This document shows, in pieces, positions 1-8,470 of a stretch of 64,000 bases of DNA. How positions within the stretch are numbered: the first letter of the stretch is position 1; each line of letters starts with the position of its first letter. The DNA is taken from the NCBI GenBank assembly GCA_964480635.1, contig CAYZQE010000001.1:18251-82250 (forward strand), given 5' to 3'. Below the pieces are notes generated by a model, which saw nothing but the letters and a program-made list of their open reading frames with translations, made no database searches and was not told the origin of the DNA. The stretch comes from CAYZQE01 sp964480635. Its GTDB lineage: Bacteria > Pseudomonadota > Gammaproteobacteria > GCA-001735895. The translations under genes were made by a program, and so were the position numbers.

Positions 1-915
1 ATAACCATTTCCCTTTGGGTTGGCGACATAATCATCAAATTCATCGGGTATATGTTTCCATGCGGTATGCACAATGCCTAGTACAGCATAGCAATCTGCC
101 ACTGAATCGACCAAGATACGCACGGCTCTAACATCAAACAATTGATGAAACTCTAGGTTTTTTCGCTGCATTTTACGCCAGATGCTAACAATGTGCTTTA
201 CTCGCCCAGACACATTGACTTTGATGCTTTGCTTTTTAATTAAATCAGCTAGTTCAGACGTAAATGATTGAATAAAAAACTCTCGATCAACACGCTTTTC
301 TTCTAGTAGCTTGGCAATATGTTTGTAGGCTTGTGGGTCTAATGCTCTAAAGGCTAAGTCTTCTATTTCCCACTTTAAATGACCAATGCCTAAACGATTT
401 GCCAGTGGTGCGAAGATATCCATCGATTCATTTGCAATGCACATTCGCACATCATAACTGCTGTGTTTTAAATGTTTTAATCGAACGACTCGATAACATA
501 ATTTGATGAGCATGACGCGTACATCATCAATAATTGCCAATAATAAACGACGTAGTTTTTCAGCTTGCTCTGGTGTCGAGTTGAAACCTTTGTCGCAACT
601 GGTCATGTCATTTAGCTTTAAGACTCCCTGAACTAATTTTGCTACGTTATGACCAAAAAGCTGTTCGATGCTTGCTTGCTGTTCTTCTTCGCGAAAGTTT
701 TGATCACTTAATAGGGTCGCCAAAATGGTATCTTTGTCATAGCTCAACTGTAAGATATAGGGCAATACTTCAACACCAGTGGGCAAAGATTTATCATCGG
801 CCACTTTTTCTAAAGCCAAATCGAGTGCTTTATCTAAATCATTATCCCACGAAAGATTTTTTTCTATCAGCGCTTTTAGTTCTGACTTGTTTAAATTTAC
901 GTCACTATGCTTCAT
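1..915 (-). CDS. relA: RelA, (p)ppGpp synthetase, 5' part (runs off the window)
   Basis: About 305 N-terminal residues are present and the gene continues beyond the left edge. The protein makes the stringent-response alarmone (p)ppGpp from ATP and GTP/GDP at stalled ribosomes. Residues about 20-190 correspond to the hydrolase-like domain, but the metal-binding HD pair is missing (ATLLSD stands where hydrolases have a histidine-aspartate), which favours RelA over bifunctional SpoT. The synthetase domain begins near residue 220 with GRVKHIVSIWRKM, LFDVRAVRI and DEFDDYVANPKGNGY. The ATG at 915 overlaps the TGA of the upstream permease as ATGA, so the two genes are probably translationally coupled. 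Confidence 0.93.
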   Translation of the reverse strand, partial: MKHSDVNLNKSELKALIEKNLSWDNDLDKALDLALEKVADDKSLPTGVEVLPYILQLSYDKDTILATLLSDQNFREEEQQASIEQLFGHNVAKLVQGVLKLNDMTSCDKGFNSTPEQAEKLRRLLLAIIDDVRVMLIKLCYRVVRLKHLKHSSYDVRMCIANESMDIFAPLANRLGIGHLKWEIEDLAFRALDPQAYKHIAKLLEEKRVDREFFIQSFTSELADLIKKQSIKVNVSGRVKHIVSIWRKMQRKNLEFHQLFDVRAVRILVDSVADCYAVLGIVHTAWKHIPDEFDDYVANPKGNGY

Positions 916-3347
916 CGTAAAAGGTGCATTGGGCTACTGTCATAGGTTTTTCTAACCGCGTATAAGCCGGTCGCTGATAGTAGCAATATGCTACTGCCTA
1001 AACCAATCAACCAAAGCCAAGGGTTAAGGGTATAAACGATATTGAATAGAAAGTGTGACACCGCCCATCCAGCAATGGATGCTAAGCTCGAGGCAATAAA
1101 ACCAATCACTGCACCCATCAATGCAAATTCTGCTATTTGAGATTTTATAATTTGCTGGCGAGAAGCTCCAAAGCTTTTCAGTAAAGCAATTTCACTGATG
1201 CGTTGCTGTTGGCTCGCTAACACCGAAGATAACAACACGACGATACCTGCCAATAATGCAAAGATAAAAAAGAACTCTAAAGCCAATGCAGAACGATCTA
1301 TTAACTGTTTGATGCGCGCCATGAGTTGGGTAATGTCTAACCAAGTGACCGATGGGAATTGCTTGTGTAATAATGCTAGTGTCTGTTTTTTATGGTCAGG
1401 CACAAACACGCTCATAATATAGGTTTGGGGTAAGTCTTGAATCTCTTCTACATGACTTAACACATAAAAATTGGGTTTAAAATTTTCCCATACCGCCGTT
1501 CTAATGCTGGATACGGTCACGATGAACTCTTGCCCTGCAATATCAAACTGTACCGTATCATTTAACTTTATATTTAAAATTTCAGCCATTGATATTTCAA
1601 TAGAGGCGCTACCTTTTGGTGGTGGCCACTGCCCTTCTACAATAGTATTTTCATCGGGTAATTGCTCTGACGCACTGATTTTAAATACCCGTGATATAAA
1701 GTGCTGCGCCCTTGGGTGAGAGGTCTCTAAATCACTTAAAGCCACTTGATTAATATGAGTGATACGTGCGCTAATTAAAGGGTATAAATTTGACGCGTCC
1801 AAACCATTGGCATCGAGTAGTTTGGTTAATTTTGGAGCTTCATGTTGTTGAATATTAATCGCAAAATAATTGGGTGTGTCATCTTTTAGCATGCCTTGCC
1901 AATCAGCAAATAAATCATCTTTTACGACGCCGACTAACAGTACTGATAATAGTGTCATCATAAAAGCAGTCATTATAAATAAGGCATTACGTTGTTTATT
2001 TAACAACCGTGAAATAACAAACCCTCTTAACCAAAACCGAGAGCCCAACATTTTTTTTATGCTGATTAATAAAAGTTTGATCAGTAATGGTACTAATGAA
2101 ACTATTAACAATATCACTATTAAACTGGCTAAACTTAGCTTCCAGTCTTGAATTAAAATAAATAATAGCAGTGCTAAAACGGCAATAACTGAAACAAACA
2201 TGCCATATTGACGAGGTTCAAATTGCCATTGCATTGAACGTAAAACGTTATTTGGGCTTGTTTTTAACAGCACGAGTATAAAAGGCACGCTAAAACCAAA
2301 TAAACCAATAGCACCAAACAGCCCACCCATACCATAGGCTATTAAACCGCTGTCGGGCAGATTATTGCTAAACCATTGCCCCAATAACCATTCGATTGGA
2401 ATTTGCGAGAGCCAACCAAACAACCAACCAATAGGTAAGGCAACTAACCACACTAACCATATTTGTTTCAGGTAATAACTGAGCAAGCTTTTTTGTGGCA
2501 CGCCAAAAACACGCATAACCGCCACTTTTTTTGCTTCGAGTGATGCAATATAACGCGCTGATAAAGCGATTGCCGACATCGAAATAACGAGCGTCATAAC
2601 AATACCAAAAGCAAAAAAGTCTCTCACTCTCTCTAGAGCTACACGCATTTCTGGCCGAGCATTTTGCAAGCTCTGAATTGATTCATCTGCACTCAGTAGG
2701 GGCGTTATCTCATCTATGAATTGCTTGATAAGCTCTGGTTTAGAGGCAAATAAAGCATAATACTGGACACGGCTACCTGGTAAAATTAATTCGGTTTTAT
2801 CTAAATCAGCCATATGAATCATTACGCGTGGCGCTAAATTAAATAGGCTGCCTCCACGATCTGGCTCTAAACTTAATATTTTTGTTGGCTTTATGTCTAG
2901 TTGACCCAATTCGATTGTGGGCACTGTTATTAATTCTGCTATTTGTTGGTCTATCCAAAGCTCACCTTGTTTTGGGCCATGTAAACGTTTTGTCACGTCA
3001 CCAAACGCTTGCTGCTTAGTTTCTAAATGACCGCGTAAAGGGTATAACGAATCGACCGCTTTTAACTCTACTAGCTGCAATCCATTTTCTGTAAAAATTG
3101 CTGTGCGTAAACTGGTTGTTGCTGCAACACTTATCCCTAGCTCTTTTGCACGTTTGATAAACTGTGGATTAATCGGGGCGTTTGACAATACCAGTGCATC
3201 TGCGGCTAATAGTTCACTGGCTTGTAAGTCTAATAATCGACTTATTTTATCGGTAAATAATTGGCTTGCAGTAATTATCGTAATGCTAATGACCGCTGCC
3301 ACTAACATAAAAGAATAGCCTTTATATTGAGTCATTAAAGCGTTCAA
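912..3347 (-). CDS. ybbP: YbbP-like ABC transporter permease (FtsX/MacB superfamily)
   Basis: An 811-residue inner-membrane protein with one N-terminal membrane segment, a large extracytoplasmic domain, and two FtsX-type blocks of membrane helices (about residues 235-480 and 680-811). This is the arrangement of YbbP, the permease partner of YbbA, thought to act in lipoprotein or envelope-related export rather than solute uptake. The start at 3347 would be TTG, overlapping the TGA of ybbA as TTGA, with AGGA about eight bases upstream; an ATG four codons later (3335) is the alternative and lacks a clear ribosome site. The gene ends in ATGA shared with relA. The specific substrate cannot be read from the sequence. 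Confidence 0.88.
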   Translation of the reverse strand: MNALMTQYKGYSFMLVAAVISITIITASQLFTDKISRLLDLQASELLAADALVLSNAPINPQFIKRAKELGISVAATTSLRTAIFTENGLQLVELKAVDSLYPLRGHLETKQQAFGDVTKRLHGPKQGELWIDQQIAELITVPTIELGQLDIKPTKILSLEPDRGGSLFNLAPRVMIHMADLDKTELILPGSRVQYYALFASKPELIKQFIDEITPLLSADESIQSLQNARPEMRVALERVRDFFAFGIVMTLVISMSAIALSARYIASLEAKKVAVMRVFGVPQKSLLSYYLKQIWLVWLVALPIGWLFGWLSQIPIEWLLGQWFSNNLPDSGLIAYGMGGLFGAIGLFGFSVPFILVLLKTSPNNVLRSMQWQFEPRQYGMFVSVIAVLALLLFILIQDWKLSLASLIVILLIVSLVPLLIKLLLISIKKMLGSRFWLRGFVISRLLNKQRNALFIMTAFMMTLLSVLLVGVVKDDLFADWQGMLKDDTPNYFAINIQQHEAPKLTKLLDANGLDASNLYPLISARITHINQVALSDLETSHPRAQHFISRVFKISASEQLPDENTIVEGQWPPPKGSASIEISMAEILNIKLNDTVQFDIAGQEFIVTVSSIRTAVWENFKPNFYVLSHVEEIQDLPQTYIMSVFVPDHKKQTLALLHKQFPSVTWLDITQLMARIKQLIDRSALALEFFFIFALLAGIVVLLSSVLASQQQRISEIALLKSFGASRQQIIKSQIAEFALMGAVIGFIASSLASIAGWAVSHFLFNIVYTLNPWLWLIGLGSSILLLSATGLYAVRKTYDSSPMHLLR

Positions 3348-4015
3348 ATGATTCGTCCTGCTTCCATTTTTATAATACGGTCACCGCGCTGTGCTAGGCT
3401 TGTTTCATGAGTGACTAACACCAGTGCTGTACCTGAATTGTCTCTTAAATTAAACATTAAGTCTGCAATCTGTTGACCATTTTTACTGTCAAGATTGCCG
3501 GTTGGTTCATCGGCAAATAATATTTTGGGCTGCACGGCAAAGGCTCTTGCAATTGACACCCGCTGTTGCTCTCCACCCGATAAATAATCAACCATGGTGT
3601 TTGCTTTATTAAATAAACCAACCTGTTCTAAAGCCTCTAACGCCTTTTCTTTTATATGCGACATTCCAAGCAGCTCTAGGGGTAATTGAATATTTTCTAA
3701 TGCGGTTGCACCTTGAATTAATTGAAAGCTTTGAAAGACAAAGCCAACATTCCCTTTACGAACTGCGGCGCGCTGCTCTTCATTTGCTTGTGTTATATCT
3801 TGACCGAGTAGTGTGACGCTACCTGTGTCTGCATGATCTAACCCAGCCATAATACTCAACAAACTTGTTTTACCCGAACCAGAGGCTCCTGTAATAACAA
3901 CCGCTTCATGAGCACTTACTTTTAGATTAATATCGTTTAAGATAGTTAATTGACTATCCGACGTTTTAACCGTTTTATTAACTTGCGACACGCTAATGCA
4001 TTCATTTTCATTCAT
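3344..4015 (-). CDS. ybbA: YbbA-like ABC transporter ATP-binding protein
   Basis: A 223-residue ATPase of the LolD/MacB type that powers the YbbP permease. Visible motifs are Walker A GASGSGKTS, the signature LSGGEQQRVS, Walker B ILFADEP and the H-loop VLVTHE. An open frame extends 24 codons upstream to 4087, but the ATG at 4015 (MNENECISV) gives the usual family length and avoids a larger overlap with tesA. Even so, its first 20 bases overlap the start of the divergent tesA gene. No strong ribosome binding site is visible. The gene is coupled to ybbP through an ATTTGA junction. Confidence 0.9.
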   Translation of the reverse strand: MNENECISVSQVNKTVKTSDSQLTILNDINLKVSAHEAVVITGASGSGKTSLLSIMAGLDHADTGSVTLLGQDITQANEEQRAAVRKGNVGFVFQSFQLIQGATALENIQLPLELLGMSHIKEKALEALEQVGLFNKANTMVDYLSGGEQQRVSIARAFAVQPKILFADEPTGNLDSKNGQQIADLMFNLRDNSGTALVLVTHETSLAQRGDRIIKMEAGRII

Positions 4016-4619
4016 ATCAATTGCCAGTATTTTTTTATTGTGCTTTTTAAAAACCAGTTCCGCAGCGACTCTTAACGAGCAAACCATTTTAATTATGGGT
4101 GACAGTTTAAGTGCTGCCTATAACATCAAAATTCAATCCAGTTGGCCTGTTTTATTACAAAAAAGATTTAACAAGCTCAATTCTAACGTCACGCTCATCA
4201 ATGCCAGTATTAGCGGTGAAACCACATTTGGGGGCAAAAACCGTATCGAAGCATTACTTAAAATGCATAACCCAAGCACTGTTATTATTCAATTAGGTGG
4301 TAATGATGGATTAAGAGGTTTAAACCTCTCTATAAGCCAACAGAATATTGTAGCCATGATAACGCATGCTAAAAATAGCCAAAGTAAAGTACTGCTGATT
4401 GGTGTTCGCTTACCGCCAAACTTAGGCCGCCGCTATAATGAAAAGTTTCAGTCTATGTATCAAACGATTGCGACCACGGAACAAGTGCACTATTTACCTA
4501 AATTTTTAGCCCATGTTGCAGAACATAAAGAGTTGATGCAACGAGATGGCATTCACCCCGTGGCTAAGGCTCAACCCATTTTGCAAGACAAGGTATTTAA
4601 AGCGTTGCTAAAGATGTAA
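3996..4619 (+). CDS. tesA: TesA, periplasmic acyl-CoA thioesterase I / lysophospholipase (SGNH hydrolase)
   Basis: A 207-residue SGNH/GDSL hydrolase that cleaves acyl thioesters and lysophospholipids in the periplasm. A hydrophobic signal peptide (about residues 1-23, ending TSSAA) is followed by block I GDSLSAAY with the nucleophilic serine, block III GGNDG and block V DGIHP with the catalytic aspartate and histidine. The signal peptide has no lysine or arginine ahead of its hydrophobic core, which is unusual and leaves some doubt about the exact start. The gene diverges from ybbA with the two 5' ends overlapping by 20 bp, and its last 23 bases overlap the convergent HAD gene. Confidence 0.9.
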   Translation: MHSFSFISIASIFLLCFLKTSSAATLNEQTILIMGDSLSAAYNIKIQSSWPVLLQKRFNKLNSNVTLINASISGETTFGGKNRIEALLKMHNPSTVIIQLGGNDGLRGLNLSISQQNIVAMITHAKNSQSKVLLIGVRLPPNLGRRYNEKFQSMYQTIATTEQVHYLPKFLAHVAEHKELMQRDGIHPVAKAQPILQDKVFKALLKM

Positions 4620-5274
4620 TAATTGTTGGCGGAACACCCATTTTTTGGGGCCAAAGTTTTTTATTTCGATTCACCCAAATTCCTTGCCAACCTGCATTTT
4701 TAGCACCAACCATATCAATAGCGATATCATCGCCACAATAGAGGCACTCTGATGCCTCACATTGTGCTTGCTGTGCGATCACTTCAAACATTTTTATATC
4801 TGGTTTTGTGGTTTTTACATCGGCTGCATTAATAGAATACGAAATATAGGGCGCTGCTTCTGTTTGCATCACATCAGCATTGCCATTACTAATGGTGGCT
4901 AGGGTATAGGTTTGCGATAACCGCTTTAATGCAGGGATAACATCTGAAAAATAGCTCACTGTATTGCGCCATTGCATAAAGACTTTAAAGCCCTGCTCTG
5001 CTACATCATGTGGTGAATAATGACATTGAAGCGCTAAATGGGATAAAAACTGAAGCCTCATTGCTGATAAGTCGACCTGAAGTTCTGGGTGTTTTAATGC
5101 AAAATCATGACGTAAACCCATCATCGAAGTCATAGAGTATCGATTAGTAATTAAAGGGTAGTTATCAGATAGCCATTGATAGAGAGCGCCTTCTGCTTTA
5201 ATAATCGTTGGCATACAGGGCCAAAACGTATCATCTAGGTCAAAGGCTATGAGTTTTATGGAAGATGGAATCAA
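4597..5274 (-). CDS. HAD superfamily hydrolase (YigB-like phosphatase)
   Basis: A 225-residue haloacid-dehalogenase-type phosphatase, cytosolic. Motif I is FDLDDT, motif II is TISNGN, the motif III lysine is in TTKPD and motif IV is CGDDIAIDM. The helical cap between residues about 20 and 95 fits subfamily I, as in YigB-like phosphatases acting on small phosphorylated metabolites; the substrate is unknown. No ATG precedes the DLDDT motif, so the start is taken as TTG at 5274, 15 bases after the cheB stop. The gene may be the last in the chemosensory operon. Its 3' end overlaps tesA. Confidence 0.82.
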   Translation of the reverse strand: MIPSSIKLIAFDLDDTFWPCMPTIIKAEGALYQWLSDNYPLITNRYSMTSMMGLRHDFALKHPELQVDLSAMRLQFLSHLALQCHYSPHDVAEQGFKVFMQWRNTVSYFSDVIPALKRLSQTYTLATISNGNADVMQTEAAPYISYSINAADVKTTKPDIKMFEVIAQQAQCEASECLYCGDDIAIDMVGAKNAGWQGIWVNRNKKLWPQKMGVPPTIITSLATL

Positions 5275-5289
5275 ATTAATTTATGTCTA

Positions 5290-6336
5290 TTATCGTTTAG
5301 ACGCCAGCTCTAATATTTTTTCTGCGATGCCATGTAAAGGCATTACAAAATCAGCATGACCTCGTTTGACGCATTCACCTGGCATTCCCCACACGACACT
5401 GGTCGCTTCATCTTGAGCAATGGTAGGTGCGCCTGCTGCTCGCATTGTACCCATCGCTTCAGAACCATCAGCGCCCATACCAGTGAGCATAATACACATT
5501 GCATTTTTGCCCACATTTTTAGCCACCGAGTTAAACATCACTTCAACTGAAGGTTTATGTCGATTGACTGGATCAGTATCGAGTAATCGACAAATAAAAC
5601 GAGCGCCATCTCTAATCACTTCTAAGTGCTTATCACCTGGTGCGACATAAGCATGCCCAGGTAAAATTTGCTGCCCATTTTCAGCATGGTGCACTGTCAT
5701 TGATGAATTAGCATCTAAACGCTCTGAAAATGACTGACTAAAAGCAAGTGGAATATGCTGTGTGATAACAATGCCGGGGCAATTACTGGGTAACTGGCAT
5801 AACACATCTTTTAAAGCCTCGGTACCGCCTGTCGACGCACCAATAGCAATGACCATATCGGTCGTTTTAAAGCTGCTTGAACTAAAGGTTGATTGGGTAG
5901 CCGCCGTACTTTTGGGTACAGCAGCATTTAACCCCCTCACTTTTGCCATCGCCGCTGTTTTAACTTTTTGTTTTATCTCAGCGGCATAAGCCAGCATTTC
6001 TTCTTTTACGTTAACCTTTGGCTTAGACACATAATCAACAGCACCTAATTCAAGTGCCTCAAGCGTTACATCAGCACCCGCTTCCGTTAAGGTAGAAACC
6101 ATAACCACTGGCATCGGACGAAGTCGCATCAAATTACGTAAAAAAGTGACGCCGTCCATTTTGGGCATTTCAACATCGAGGGTTAAAACATCGGGGTTTA
6201 ATTTTTTAATTTTTTCGCGTGCTACAAGCGGGTCTTGCGCCGTACCAATGACTTCAATTTCTGGATCAGACGACAATATTTCCGTCATCAACTGACGAAT
6301 TAATGCTGAATCATCGACTATTAATACCTTAACCAT
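5290..6336 (-). CDS. cheB: CheB, receptor methylesterase/glutamine deamidase
   Basis: A 348-residue protein that removes methyl groups from chemoreceptor glutamates and deamidates glutamines. Residues 1-120 are a receiver domain with acidic residues D8/D9, phosphorylation site D54 and K105. The methylesterase domain follows, with Ser168 in GASTGG, His194 in TQHIP and an aspartate in GMGADGS, the catalytic triad of the family. It is the last chemotaxis gene of the operon that starts with cheA at 20637, and the only cheB in the window. The flagellar che cluster has none, so this enzyme may serve both arrays. Confidence 0.96.
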   Translation of the reverse strand: MVKVLIVDDSALIRQLMTEILSSDPEIEVIGTAQDPLVAREKIKKLNPDVLTLDVEMPKMDGVTFLRNLMRLRPMPVVMVSTLTEAGADVTLEALELGAVDYVSKPKVNVKEEMLAYAAEIKQKVKTAAMAKVRGLNAAVPKSTAATQSTFSSSSFKTTDMVIAIGASTGGTEALKDVLCQLPSNCPGIVITQHIPLAFSQSFSERLDANSSMTVHHAENGQQILPGHAYVAPGDKHLEVIRDGARFICRLLDTDPVNRHKPSVEVMFNSVAKNVGKNAMCIMLTGMGADGSEAMGTMRAAGAPTIAQDEATSVVWGMPGECVKRGHADFVMPLHGIAEKILELASKR

Positions 6337-6361
6337 AAAATTCCACTTTTAAATAAATTAT

Positions 6362-6988
6362 TTACTGAAACATATCCACATCACCCGATGTATCTGATGA
6401 ACTTAGTTTAGATTTATAACTCACTTCACGCTTAACAATTGTGTCGTTATGTAAATCCTTTAATTTTTTAACTCTAACTTTTCCTGTTAGAGGGTTATAT
6501 AGTACCTTTCTTGGGTTTATGCCACCCACATCTTCAGCTTTTATGTCAAAACCTTCTAAAACGATAAATGATTTAACAAAATCAATATTACTCTGACCAA
6601 TATCAGTCATCGCTTGCATAATTCGAGAACCACCAAATATTTTTATTTCTAAATTTTCCTTTTTACCACCATGTTTCAGAATATCATTAATCATATGCTC
6701 CATGGCATAGTTACCATAACGAGTTGCTAAACTATCTAGCTCAGTTTTAGAGGTCCATTTTTCTTTATTCGTCAGCGGCAGTAAAAAATGATTCATTCCC
6801 CCAATACAGTTTACTGGATCACGAATACATGCCGATACACATGATCCTAAAACAGTTGTAATGAGCTCTTTACTTTTACTCACATAATATTCACCTGGTA
6901 AAATTTTCGCAGCATAAACATCATTTCGTTTATCCCAATAACGATTTACGTGATTAAAGCCAGGCAGTATTTTAGGCAGGTCATGCAT
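6362..6988 (-). CDS. cheD: CheD, chemoreceptor glutamine deamidase
   Basis: A 208-residue CheD family protein that deamidates receptor glutamines to methylatable glutamates. The catalytic cysteine is Cys50 in LGSCVS and the partner histidine is His67 in GGMNHF; the IKIFGG segment is also typical. It lies between cheR and cheB in the same orientation. CheZ of the flagellar cluster and the CheZ-like protein at 7875 would supply phosphatase activity, so the CheD-CheC pairing known from Bacillus is not implied; no cheC is seen in the window. Confidence 0.94.
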   Translation of the reverse strand: MHDLPKILPGFNHVNRYWDKRNDVYAAKILPGEYYVSKSKELITTVLGSCVSACIRDPVNCIGGMNHFLLPLTNKEKWTSKTELDSLATRYGNYAMEHMINDILKHGGKKENLEIKIFGGSRIMQAMTDIGQSNIDFVKSFIVLEGFDIKAEDVGGINPRKVLYNPLTGKVRVKKLKDLHNDTIVKREVSYKSKLSSSDTSGDVDMFQ

Positions 6989-7044
6989 TATTTAGTTGAA
7001 TATCACATCAAAAGCTAAGCCCAACTAGGCTCAACATTTTTCGA

Positions 7045-7872
7045 CTATGATTTTTGATAGATTGTTTTGCCAAGTAAATCATATTGTTCTGAAATACCAT
7101 GTAGTGATTCTGAATGCCCCATAAGCAAATAGCCATTTTTTTTCAATTGATTATAAAAACGACCAACTAGACTCACTTTGGTTTCTTTATCAAAATAGAT
7201 CACCACATTGCGACAAAAAATCACATCCATTTTTTCATTAATCGACCAAGGCTTTAATAAATTCATCTGGTTAAAGCGAACCAATGATTTAACTTTATCA
7301 TTCATTTTAATAAAGCCAGCATTACTGCCCGCACCTTTTTTCATGTGCGTTTTAACACGTTTAGGGTCTAAACTATCAATCCGCTCTACATTATAAACGC
7401 CCGCCTTAGCCGTTTTTACGACATTAGAGTCAATATCAGTCGCATAAATTTTTATATCCCATTGGTCAATATCTTTAATCGAATCAACTATGGTCATGGC
7501 AATTGAATACGGCTCTTCACCGGTTGAACACGCGGCTGACCATATGCGTATGCTTTTATCGTTGTTTTTTATTTTTTCAGCAACAAGAGTCTCCGCTAAA
7601 AAGTCAAAATGATGTTCTTCTCGATAAAAAGCCGTTAAATTGGTGGTGACAGCATTTACCAATTCAATGCTCTCAGTTGCTAAGTTATTGGCTAAAAACT
7701 GGCGGTAAGCAGCAAAGTCTGGTAATTTTAATTTTCGTACTCGACGCGACAGACGAGAGTAATACATGGTGTACTTGCCTTCATCCGAAATAATGCCTGT
7801 TTCTGTCTTAACAACTCCCCTTAAAAAATTAAAATCATCTTGAGTGAATTTAAATTCTTTATCTTGCTCCAT
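7045..7872 (-). CDS. cheR: CheR, chemoreceptor methyltransferase
   Basis: A 275-residue SAM-dependent methyltransferase that methylates glutamates on chemoreceptors. The N-terminal helical domain covers about residues 1-80 and the SAM-binding motif is IWSAACSTGEEPYS. Further motifs are KIYATDID and VIFCRNVVIYF, typical of CheR. Two receptors of the same operon end in a W-x-x-F tail (DDWDEF and DEWEEF) like the NWETF tether that binds the CheR beta-subdomain, so CheR probably docks on these receptors. It begins two bases after the stop of the CheZ-like gene. Confidence 0.95.
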   Translation of the reverse strand: MEQDKEFKFTQDDFNFLRGVVKTETGIISDEGKYTMYYSRLSRRVRKLKLPDFAAYRQFLANNLATESIELVNAVTTNLTAFYREEHHFDFLAETLVAEKIKNNDKSIRIWSAACSTGEEPYSIAMTIVDSIKDIDQWDIKIYATDIDSNVVKTAKAGVYNVERIDSLDPKRVKTHMKKGAGSNAGFIKMNDKVKSLVRFNQMNLLKPWSINEKMDVIFCRNVVIYFDKETKVSLVGRFYNQLKKNGYLLMGHSESLHGISEQYDLLGKTIYQKS

Positions 7873-7874
7873 GT

Positions 7875-8438
7875 TTAAAAGAACTCGATATCGTTTTCTA
7901 AATCTTCTTTATGGGCTTCGTTGAAAGCATGAATCGCATCCCGCACATCGACACCATCCATCACCGCTTGAAACATTTCAACTTCTTCACGCATGCTATA
8001 TTTTGACTTTATTTTTTCTTGTAGCGCTTTCCATTCATAGGGGTTAAATATTTTCGACGTGTCGCCAACTAATTCTGACAACGCTTCTACGCTAGAACTT
8101 ACATGCGCTAAGCGTTGGGTTAATTTATCGTAAAATTGAAAGGCAACAATAGCGCCTTGCATTGTTTCACTTACTTTATCAGCATTATGAGCGATTGTTT
8201 TTCGTATCACTTCAGTTTCAGGTGTTGGTGGTAAATCTTCTACTGCCATTTTAATGACATTTTCATAACCGATCATGGAGGTAAAGGCATCGGTTAAATG
8301 CAGTACTGAATCATCACTTTCCCTTAATGCTATCTCAATTTGAGCGGTTGCTAAAAACAGCATGCGAACAGTTTCTCTCACTTGGCTCCAGTCTAAATCG
8401 GGCGCTACCGCATTTGATGGCTTACTTTCACTACTCAT
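7875..8438 (-). CDS. Small helical chemotaxis-operon protein with a CheZ-like D-x-x-x-Q motif
   Basis: A 187-residue, almost entirely helical protein that I do not recognise as a named family. Its central helix contains FQFYDKLTQ with Asp104 and Gln108. This matches the D-x-x-x-Q active-site spacing of CheZ, seen in the window's own CheZ as D175-L-T-G-Q179. CheZ uses these residues to dephosphorylate CheY-P. The C-terminus is acidic and ends DIEFF, comparable to the aromatic C-terminal CheY-binding peptide of CheZ. It lies between the STAS protein and cheR, with almost no spacing before cheR. A role as an auxiliary response-regulator phosphatase is my inference; it could instead be a structural component of the array. 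Confidence 0.6.
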   Translation of the reverse strand: MSSESKPSNAVAPDLDWSQVRETVRMLFLATAQIEIALRESDDSVLHLTDAFTSMIGYENVIKMAVEDLPPTPETEVIRKTIAHNADKVSETMQGAIVAFQFYDKLTQRLAHVSSSVEALSELVGDTSKIFNPYEWKALQEKIKSKYSMREEVEMFQAVMDGVDVRDAIHAFNEAHKEDLENDIEFF

Positions 8439-8470
8439 TTTGTATCCTCATTATTATTTTTATATCTGGC

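Noticed and set aside
639..920. 93-codon plus-strand open frame opposite relA
   Set aside because: It is antisense to well-conserved relA coding sequence and has no family resemblance or ribosome site.
4016..4087. 24-codon N-terminal extension of ybbA
   Set aside because: It would overlap tesA by 92 bp and exceed the usual family length; the ATG at 4015 begins where homology-like sequence begins.
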